A stretch of 10,971 bases of DNA from Planctomycetota bacterium (GTDB taxonomy: Bacteria > Planctomycetota > PLA2): assembly GCA_023150495.1 (NCBI GenBank), contig JAKLKT010000054.1:1-10971 (forward strand), read 5' to 3'. Each line of letters opens with the position of its first letter. Positions within the stretch are counted from its first letter, which is position 1. Below, piece by piece: positions 6,016-10,971 of the stretch. The translations under genes were made by a program, and so were the position numbers. The notes under the pieces are model-generated. The model searched no databases, was not told the origin of the DNA, and saw only the letters and a program-made list of their open reading frames with translations.

Positions 6016-7545
6016 ATGAGCAATCTCGAGGAGCTTCGCCGCCGGCGCGAGGCCGCGCTGCTCGGCGGCGGGGCCGACGCCATCAAGAAGCAGCACGAGA
6101 AGGGGAAGCTGACGGCGCGCGAGCGGATCGACCTGCTCGTCGACCCGGGCTCCTTCACGGAGATCGATCCCTTCGTGACGCACCGGTGCATCGACTTCGG
6201 GATGGAGAAGAAGCGGATCCCGGGCGACGGCGTCGTCACCGGCCACGCGCTCGTGAACGGGCGGCCGGTCTTCCTCTTCTCGCAGGACTTCACGGTCTTC
6301 GGCGGGTCGCTCTCCGGCGCCTACGCGAGAAAGATCTGCAAGATCATGGATCTCGCGCTCAAGGCGGGCGTGCCGGTCGTCGGGCTCAACGACTCCGGCG
6401 GCGCGCGGATCCAGGAGGGGGTCGAGTCGCTCGGCGGCTACGCGGACATCTTCCTCCGGAACACGCTCGCCTCGGGCGTCGTGCCGCAGATCAGCGCGAT
6501 CCTCGGCCCCTGCGCGGGCGGCGCCGTCTACTCGCCCGCGATCACCGACTTCGTGCTCATGGTCGAGAACACGAGCTACATGTTCGTGACGGGGCCGAAC
6601 GTCGTGAAGACGGTCACGCACGAGGAGGTCTCGTTCGAGGACCTCGGCGGCGCCGCGACGCACGCGGAGAAGTCGGGCGTCGCGCACTTCACGGCGCCGG
6701 ACGACGCGGCCTGCCTCGCGCTCACGCGGCGGCTGCTCTCGTACCTGCCGCAGAACAACCGCGAGGACCCGCCGCTCGCGCAGCCGGAGGACGACCCGGA
6801 CCGCGCCGACGAGGACCTCGACTCGCTCGTGCCGAAGGACCCGGAGAAGCCCTACGACATCAAGGACGCGATCACGCGGGTGGTGGACCGGGGCTCCTTC
6901 CTCGAGGTGCACGGCGCCTACGCGGGCAACATCGTCGTCGGCCTCGCGCGGCTGAACGGCCGCGTGGTGGGGATCGTGGCGAACCAGCCGGCGCATCTCG
7001 CGGGCGTGCTCGACATCGCGGCGTCGCTCAAGGGGGCGCGCTTCGTCCGGTTCTGCGACTGCTTCAACATCCCGCTCGTGACGTTCGAGGACGTGCCCGG
7101 CTTCCTCCCCGGCACGGACCAGGAGTGGAACGGGATCATCAAGCACGGCGCGAAGCTCCTCTACGCGTACTGCGAGGCGACGGTGCCGAAGCTCACCGTG
7201 ATCACGCGGAAGGCCTACGGCGGCGCGTACGACGTCATGTCATCGAAGCACATCCGCGGCGACTTCAACTTCGCGTGGCCGTCGGCGGAGATCGCGGTGA
7301 TGGGGCCGAGGGGTGCCGTCGAGATCATCTTCAAGAAGGACATCAAGGGCCCGAAGGACGAGGCGCGGCTGATCGAGGAGTACCGGAACAAGTTCGCGAA
7401 CCCGTTCGTCGCGGCGGAGATGGGCTACATCGACGACGTGATCGAGCCGCGGCTCACGCGCCGCCGCCTGATCACCGCGCTCTCCGTGATGGCGACCAAG
7501 GTCGATCGCAACCCCCCCAAGAAGCACGGCAACATCCCCCTCTGA
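6016..7545 (+). CDS. pccB: Propionyl-CoA carboxylase beta (carboxyltransferase) subunit
   Basis: This 509-residue cytoplasmic subunit moves the carboxyl group from carboxybiotin to propionyl-CoA, giving (S)-methylmalonyl-CoA. It has the double crotonase-type fold. The N-terminal half shows KGKLTARERIDLLVDPGSF, SQDFTVFGGSL, LNDSGGARIQEGV and the oxyanion-hole loop GPCAGGAVYSPA. The C-terminal half shows FEDVPGFLPGTDQEW, TRKAYGGAYDVMSSKH, FAWPSAEIAVMGPRGAVEI, and the family ending KKHGNIPL. Asp406 in AYDVM appears to match the Streptomyces PccB Asp422 that favours propionyl-CoA over acetyl-CoA (family knowledge). Length is normal. Methylmalonyl-CoA decarboxylase alpha (MmdA) and transcarboxylase 12S subunits are close relatives, but the biotin carboxylase gene downstream supports a carboxylase. 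It has a good ribosome binding site and follows the mutase and epimerase genes in the same direction. Confidence 0.95.
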   Translation: MSNLEELRRRREAALLGGGADAIKKQHEKGKLTARERIDLLVDPGSFTEIDPFVTHRCIDFGMEKKRIPGDGVVTGHALVNGRPVFLFSQDFTVFGGSLSGAYARKICKIMDLALKAGVPVVGLNDSGGARIQEGVESLGGYADIFLRNTLASGVVPQISAILGPCAGGAVYSPAITDFVLMVENTSYMFVTGPNVVKTVTHEEVSFEDLGGAATHAEKSGVAHFTAPDDAACLALTRRLLSYLPQNNREDPPLAQPEDDPDRADEDLDSLVPKDPEKPYDIKDAITRVVDRGSFLEVHGAYAGNIVVGLARLNGRVVGIVANQPAHLAGVLDIAASLKGARFVRFCDCFNIPLVTFEDVPGFLPGTDQEWNGIIKHGAKLLYAYCEATVPKLTVITRKAYGGAYDVMSSKHIRGDFNFAWPSAEIAVMGPRGAVEIIFKKDIKGPKDEARLIEEYRNKFANPFVAAEMGYIDDVIEPRLTRRRLITALSVMATKVDRNPPKKHGNIPL

Positions 7546-7607
7546 AGCGCATCTTTTCCGGATTTCGTTGCCGTAAGTGCTTGGGGCACAGTTGGTTGCG
7601 GCGTCGG

Positions 7608-7629
7608 GGTGCGGCACGCGTGCCGCACC
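7608..7629. repeat. Perfect 22-bp palindrome downstream of pccB
   Basis: GGTGCGGCACG (7608-7618) is followed immediately by its exact reverse complement (7619-7629). In RNA it gives a 9-bp stem with a CGCG tetraloop. No T-run follows, so it is either a non-canonical terminator for the mcm-mce-pccB unit or a dyad for a DNA-binding protein ahead of the lipoprotein gene, about 70 bases upstream of that gene's candidate -10. Confidence 0.7.
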
Positions 7630-7696
7630 AGGCCGGCGGATGGCGAGGCGCGGCTCCAGAGTGACTCCCTTGTGACCCGCGGCCGCCAAACGGGGC

Positions 7697-7702
7697 TAGC
7701 AT
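7697..7702 (+). promoter_or_regulatory. Candidate -10 (TAGCAT) for the lipoprotein gene
   Basis: TAGCAT in the context GGGCTAGCATCGG matches four of six -10 bases and recalls the CTA-containing elements before the biotin carboxylase and HEAT genes. A weak -35-like GTGACC lies at 7672-7677 with a long 19-base spacer. It would give a leader of roughly 50 bases ending in a good ribosome binding site. Confidence 0.3.
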
Positions 7703-7752
7703 CGGCCCTGCGCTCCTCGCGACCACGCAACGCGTCGGGTTCATCGAAGTGC

Positions 7753-7757
7753 GGAGG
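7753..7757 (+). promoter_or_regulatory. Ribosome binding site of the lipoprotein gene
   Basis: GGAGG lies 2 bases before ATG 7760 and 5 bases before the adjacent in-frame ATG 7763. The spacing favours 7763 as the true start, which shortens the protein by one Met. Confidence 0.7.
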
Positions 7758-7759
7758 AC

Positions 7760-9025
7760 ATGATGAGATCCACCGGTGTCGCGCTCCTCTTCCCGATCGC
7801 GCTTTTCGCCGCGGGCTGCGGCTGCCGCGGCAACAGCGACGGCGGCGGCGCCGACGTCGTCGCGCGCCTCGGCGACCACCACATGCTCGCTGCCCCGGTC
7901 ACGGTCGGGAACCTGACCGTGTGGCCGGTGCGGACCGACCGCCCGCTCGACCTCGGCGAGTTCCTCACGCTCGAGGAGGCGCTTGCGAAGGGCGCCGCGG
8001 AGGTGCGCGAAATCGGTGGCGCGGCAGCCGCGCAGACGGCGCAGCAGTGCGAGGAGCCCGCCCGCGTGCCGGCCGGGGAGCCCGCGCAGCGGCGCGAGCC
8101 CACCCGGACTCTCCAGACGGAGGGGCAGACCCTTGAGCAGGTCGCGCAGCAGCTCGAGGAGCTCGGGCAGCTCGAGCAGCAGGCCGCCCAGAACGCCGGC
8201 GGCGCGACGGTCGGCACCCTCGTCGTCGAGAACAGGGGCGACCTCCCGATCCTCGTCTGCGCGGGCACCGTCGTGAAGGGCGGCAACCAGGACCGCCAGA
8301 TCGGACAGGACTTCGTCATCAAGGCCAGGTCGGAGACCCCGGTCGACGCCTTCTGCGTCGAGCAGGGCCGCTGGCAGGCCGCCCGCCTCGGCGAGGACAC
8401 AGGCGGCAAGTTCCAGGTCCTCGACGGCATGGCGACCGCGAAGGTCCGCGCGAAGGGCCAGTACGAGAAGGACCAGGGCGGAGTCTGGCAGGAGGTGGGC
8501 GAGGCGCGCGAGGCCATCGTGAGGATGCACTTCAACACGCAGGTCGTCGCGGTGAATGCGACGCCCAGCGTCCCGGCCGGCGATTCCACGAGCTACGCCG
8601 TCGCCTTCGACGCGAACGCCGAGGCATCGAAGGAGGAGCTGAGTCGCTGCGAGGACGCCGTGAAGAAGCACTTCGCCGCGGACGACGGCGCCGTCGGCTT
8701 CGCCTACGCGATCAACGGCAGGCCGGTCGCCGTCCGCACCTTCGCCCACCCGCGCCTCCTCGGTAAGCACCTCGACGACTTCGTCCGCGGCATGGCGACC
8801 GAGGCGCTCCTCGCGAAGACGGACGCGCCCGGAAAGCCCGCCGACCCGAGGGACGTCGTCGCGCTCGTCGCGAAGATCTCCACGTCGGGCGAGACCGTCG
8901 CGGAGACGAGGGCGCTCAACAAGAACGGCATCCGCCTCCACGACGCGGGCTACAACGCGAACTGCTACGTGGCGGACAAGGACGGCAATCTCGCCCCGCT
9001 CACGCAGGACTGGACCGCCAAGTAG
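7760..9025 (+). CDS. Lipoprotein with ARPP-1/DUF6569-like domain interrupted by a Gln/Glu-rich insert
   Basis: This 421-residue protein (420 if ATG 7763 is used) starts with a hydrophobic segment and a lipobox-like LFAAGC, so Cys20 is probably lipidated. Gly, Asn, Ser and Asp residues follow. The body resembles the ARPP-1 (DUF6569) domain: VTVGNLTVWPVR with LTLEEALAKGAAEVREIGG (about 47-87), then VGTLVVENRGDLPILVCAGT, GGNQDRQIGQDFVI (174-187), CVEQGRW (199-205) and AVGFAYAINGRPVAVRTF (311-328). Between the halves, residues 88-148 form a Gln/Glu/Ala-rich stretch (QTLEQVAQQLEELGQLEQQ) that looks like a coiled coil or linker. The domain's biochemical function is not known to me. The domain call rests on remembered motif resemblance and was not searched. 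The gene lies between pccB and the biotin carboxylase gene but seems to have its own promoter and terminator, so it may be independent of the pathway. Confidence 0.85.
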   Translation: MMRSTGVALLFPIALFAAGCGCRGNSDGGGADVVARLGDHHMLAAPVTVGNLTVWPVRTDRPLDLGEFLTLEEALAKGAAEVREIGGAAAAQTAQQCEEPARVPAGEPAQRREPTRTLQTEGQTLEQVAQQLEELGQLEQQAAQNAGGATVGTLVVENRGDLPILVCAGTVVKGGNQDRQIGQDFVIKARSETPVDAFCVEQGRWQAARLGEDTGGKFQVLDGMATAKVRAKGQYEKDQGGVWQEVGEAREAIVRMHFNTQVVAVNATPSVPAGDSTSYAVAFDANAEASKEELSRCEDAVKKHFAADDGAVGFAYAINGRPVAVRTFAHPRLLGKHLDDFVRGMATEALLAKTDAPGKPADPRDVVALVAKISTSGETVAETRALNKNGIRLHDAGYNANCYVADKDGNLAPLTQDWTAK

Positions 9026-9066
9026 GCGGATCGGCGGGGGAAGCCCGGTCCACCCGGCGCACGAGG

Positions 9067-9113
9067 CCCGGGGGAGGGATAGTGGGCCGGAAGTCGGTCA
9101 CCCTTCCCCCGGC
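9067..9113 (+). terminator. Probable hairpin terminator after the lipoprotein gene
   Basis: CCCGGGGGAGGG (9067-9078) can pair with CCCTTCCCCCGG (9101-9112), allowing one G-U pair and one bulge, around a 22-base loop. It starts about 40 bases after the lipoprotein stop. There is no U-tract, so this is a tentative call; many high-GC bacteria end transcripts at U-poor hairpins or through Rho. Confidence 0.4.
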
Positions 9114-9402
9114 CCGGTTCCCCCGAGATTCCTCCCCAGATCACATCAGCGATCAACGGGATTGCTCCGGAGAACGCATCGCCGCCCCTATGGCGAAGCG
9201 CGTGCCGTCGTCCCGGCCGGATCATGACGGACATAAGTCGTTATTCCAAAACAACTTGTGTTCGCAAGCCCCTTTCGGCCCCCGCCGCGGATTCGTCCCG
9301 ATTGGTTCGATTCGTGAGACTAAAGGGCAGGATTTGCTCGCTTCCGAGCGCCGCGGCAGCCTCCGCCACACGCCGACGCGAGCCCTCGCGCGCGCCGTCT
9401 GC

Positions 9403-9408
9403 TAACTT
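9403..9408 (+). promoter_or_regulatory. Candidate -10 (TAACTT) giving a leaderless biotin carboxylase message
   Basis: TAACTT in the context TCTGCTAACTTCC ends 6 bases before the GTG start at 9415. A TAnnnT -10 whose last T is at -7 would place transcription initiation exactly on the GTG. No ribosome binding site is present, which agrees with a leaderless start. Confidence 0.4.
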
Positions 9409-9414
9409 CCCGCG

Positions 9415-10944
9415 GTGCGCATCCGGAAGGTGCTCATCGCGAACCGCGGCGAGATCGCGCTCCGCATCGTCCGCACCCTTCGCGAGATGGACATCCGCTC
9501 CGTCGCCGTCTTCTCGACCGCCGACCGGGACGAGCTCCACGTCCGCGCGGCCGACGAGGCCTACCCGATCGGCCCCCCGGCCCCCTCCGAATCCTACTTG
9601 CGGATCGACCGCATCGTCGAGACCGCCAAGAAGGCCGGGTGCGACGCGGTCCACCCCGGCTACGGGTTCCTCTCCGAGAACGCCGCCTTCGCGAGGGCCG
9701 TCGAGGACAAGGGCCTCGTCTTCATCGGCCCGCCGCCGTCCGCCATCGCGGCCGCGGGCGACAAGCTGAACGCGCGCGTCGCGATGGCCCGCGCCGGCGT
9801 CCCCGTGATCCCCGGCAGCGACCGGCCCGCGGCGAACGCGAAGGAGGCCGAGGCGGCCGCCGCGAAGGCCGGGTTCCCCGTGGCCTTGAAGGCCGTGGGG
9901 GGCGGCGGGGGCAAGGGGATCCGCGTCGTACGGCGGCGCGAGGAGCTCGCCTCCGCGTTCGCGCGCGCGTCGGCCGAGGCGGTGGCCGCCTTCGGCAACG
10001 GCGCGATGTACGTCGAGCGATTCCTCGAGGGCCCGCGCCACATCGAGGTGCAGGTGCTCGCCGACGCGCACGGGAACGCGATCCATCTCGGCGAGCGCGA
10101 GTGCAGCGTGCAGCGGCGGCACCAGAAGCTCCTCGAGGAGTGCCCGTCGCCCTTCGTGGACAAGGAGCTCCGCGCGCGCATGGGCGCGGCCGCGGTCCTC
10201 GCGGCGCGCACGGTCGGCTACCGCAACGCGGGCACCGTGGAGTTCCTCGTCGACCGCGACGGGAGCTTCCACTTCCTCGAGATGAACACCCGCATCCAGG
10301 TCGAGCATCCGATCACGGAGCTCGTCTACGGCGTCGACATCGTGCGGCTGCAGGTCGAGATCGCGGAGGGAAAGCCGCTCGCGCTCGCGCAGGGCGACTT
10401 CTTCCCGCGCGGCCACGCGATCGAGATCCGGCTCACCGCGGAGGATCCGGCGGCGGGCTTCCTCCCGCAGACCGGCCGCGTGCAGGCGCTGCGCTTCCCG
10501 CAGGGGCCGGGCGTGCGCGTCGACTCGCACCTCTACCCCGGCCAGGAGATCTCGCTCTACTACGACCCGATGGTCGGGAAGATCGTCGTCCACGGCCGCG
10601 ACCGCGACGACGCGATCGCGCGCATGCGCCGCGCGCTCGTCGAGATGCGGCTGGTCGGCGTGAAGACATGCGCGCCGCTGCTGCTCGCGCTGCTCTCCGA
10701 CGAGCGGTTCCGGAGGGCCGAGATCGACACGGGGTTCCTCGAGCGGTTCGTGGCCGAGGGGACGTGGCAGCGGCTCCCCGAGATGAACGACCTGCCCGCG
10801 GAGATCCCGGCGGTCATCGCCGCGGTGCTCTACGCGCACGGGAGGCAGGGCGTCGGGCGCGCGGTCGTGCCGCGGGCGGCGTCGAGCGAGTGGGTCCTTG
10901 CCGGCCGCCGCGAACAGATGAAGTGGGGGGGCGCGGGGGGGTGA
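9415..10944 (+). CDS. accC: Biotin carboxylase subunit of acyl-CoA (propionyl-CoA) carboxylase
   Basis: This 509-residue ATP-grasp enzyme carboxylates biotin on a carrier protein using ATP and bicarbonate. The order is the N-domain (KVLIANRGEIALRIVR, VHPGYGFLSEN), the ATP-grasp with Gly loop GGGGGKG (162-168), and the C-domain (AIEIRLTAEDPAAGFLPQTG, YYDPMVGKI). Residues matching E. coli AccC catalytic positions are Lys117, Lys159, His209, Lys238 (RRHQKLLEE), Glu276, Glu289, Arg293 (EMNTRIQVEHP) and Arg339, so it should be active. GTG 9415 is the start because the first in-frame ATG (residue 26) would remove the conserved N-terminus. It is about 60 residues longer than E. coli AccC. The extra tail (EWVLAGRREQMKW) resembles the linker that leads into the carrier part of fused alpha subunits. 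With pccB nearby it probably serves propionyl-CoA carboxylase (pccA-type). Confidence 0.94.
   Translation: MRIRKVLIANRGEIALRIVRTLREMDIRSVAVFSTADRDELHVRAADEAYPIGPPAPSESYLRIDRIVETAKKAGCDAVHPGYGFLSENAAFARAVEDKGLVFIGPPPSAIAAAGDKLNARVAMARAGVPVIPGSDRPAANAKEAEAAAAKAGFPVALKAVGGGGGKGIRVVRRREELASAFARASAEAVAAFGNGAMYVERFLEGPRHIEVQVLADAHGNAIHLGERECSVQRRHQKLLEECPSPFVDKELRARMGAAAVLAARTVGYRNAGTVEFLVDRDGSFHFLEMNTRIQVEHPITELVYGVDIVRLQVEIAEGKPLALAQGDFFPRGHAIEIRLTAEDPAAGFLPQTGRVQALRFPQGPGVRVDSHLYPGQEISLYYDPMVGKIVVHGRDRDDAIARMRRALVEMRLVGVKTCAPLLLALLSDERFRRAEIDTGFLERFVAEGTWQRLPEMNDLPAEIPAVIAAVLYAHGRQGVGRAVVPRAASSEWVLAGRREQMKWGGAGG
10935..10941 (+). other. In-frame G-GGG-GGG heptamer before the accC stop
   Basis: Seven guanines lie so that the accC reading frame divides them as G GGG GGG (10935, 10936-10938, 10939-10941), directly followed by TGA (10942-10944). 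This has the X-XXY-YYZ layout of a -1 slippery site. A second run of seven G lies just upstream at 10925-10931. Slipping back by one base, or one extra G in the true sequence, joins accC to the next frame without a stop. Confidence 0.6.
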
Positions 10945-10971
10945 GGTACTACGCGAAGGTCGAGGGGAAGG
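10941..10971 (+). CDS. Start of a probable biotin carboxyl carrier protein, truncated by window edge
   Basis: GTG at 10941 opens a frame read as MRYYAKVEGK before the window ends, overlapping the accC stop by 4 bases (GTGA). An N-terminus of this kind (aromatic-rich first strand, then a Gly-Lys/Arg turn) is typical of the biotinyl-domain proteins that follow biotin carboxylase genes, and a carrier is the missing carboxylase part. Only ten codons are visible, so the call leans on context. It could instead be the continuation of a fused alpha subunit across the G-run. Confidence 0.5.
   Translation, partial: MRYYAKVEGK

Larger units (their letters stand above)
9026..9414. other. 389-bp non-coding spacer with an AT-rich patch
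   Basis: No convincing gene is seen here; the short open frames lack family motifs and ribosome binding sites. The left third holds a strong GC hairpin (9067-9113). The centre drops sharply in GC: 9226-9265 has 15 G/C in 40 bases, against coding DNA that is far richer. This patch contains TTATTCCAAAACAACTTGTG and could be a promoter, UP-like element, transcription-factor site or small RNA. A minor hairpin TCGCC/GGCGA flanks an 8-base loop near 9178-9197. The right end carries the candidate -10 of the biotin carboxylase gene. Confidence 0.6.

Noticed and set aside
6016..7545. Reading pccB as a sodium-pump methylmalonyl-CoA decarboxylase alpha subunit
   Set aside because: The protein families overlap, but no membrane beta subunit or other decarboxylase subunit gene is present, while a biotin carboxylase gene is on the same strand nearby.
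9226..9345. Possible tRNA or transposon end in the AT-rich patch
   Set aside because: No cloverleaf arms, TTC-type T-loop context, terminal inverted repeats or target-site duplication could be found by eye.
9082..9405. A 107-codon open frame in the spacer before the biotin carboxylase gene
   Set aside because: It has no ribosome binding site or recognisable domain, and it runs across the hairpin and the AT-rich patch with inconsistent codon use.
1..10971. CRISPR array, phage or insertion sequence
   Set aside because: No regularly spaced short repeats, transposase or integrase motifs, or attachment-site-like repeats were seen; the only long repeats are inside the paralogous HEAT genes.

Overview
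This is a very GC-rich bacterial window. Coding DNA looks like roughly 70% G+C or more by eye, with G or C at most third codon positions. It carries most of the propionyl-CoA to succinyl-CoA (methylmalonyl-CoA) route. The organism cannot be named from this sequence. High GC, a B12-domain-less methylmalonyl-CoA mutase large subunit, HEAT-repeat export paralogues and several starts without Shine-Dalgarno sequences would fit an environmental high-GC lineage (Planctomycetota, Acidobacteriota, Myxococcota or similar), but that is inference only.

Left arm (1-2827, minus strand): two tandem HEAT-repeat paralogues. The first transcribed (1346-2827) has an N-terminal membrane anchor. The second (1-1342, running off the left edge) has a cleavable Sec signal peptide instead. 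Three bases separate them. They have diverged over much of their length but share a 117-bp block of perfect nucleotide identity, which suggests gene conversion.

Middle (2828-7545, plus strand): after a 119-bp divergent intergenic region come an RluA/RluD-family pseudouridine synthase, a G-tract spacer with G-quadruplex potential, the methylmalonyl-CoA mutase catalytic subunit (530 aa, no cobalamin-binding domain), methylmalonyl-CoA epimerase (ATGA overlap with the mutase), a GC-rich nested hairpin, and the carboxyltransferase (beta) subunit of propionyl-CoA carboxylase.

Right arm (7546-10971, plus strand): a spacer with a perfect 22-bp palindrome, a lipoprotein recognised as ARPP-1/DUF6569-like with a Gln/Glu-rich insert, and a 389-bp non-coding spacer with a likely terminator and an AT-rich patch. 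Then come a biotin carboxylase subunit and the first ten codons of what looks like its biotin carboxyl carrier partner. The junction of these last two is a G-GGG-GGG heptamer in frame, directly before the stop. It allows three readings: ordinary GTGA coupling, -1 frameshifting to a fused subunit, or a homopolymer miscall.

Together the plus-strand enzymes would carboxylate propionyl-CoA (biotin carboxylase, carrier, PccB), epimerise (S)- to (R)-methylmalonyl-CoA, and rearrange it to succinyl-CoA. The mutase still needs a separate small B12-binding subunit that is not in this window. The lipoprotein splits the carboxylase genes; its link to the pathway is unknown.
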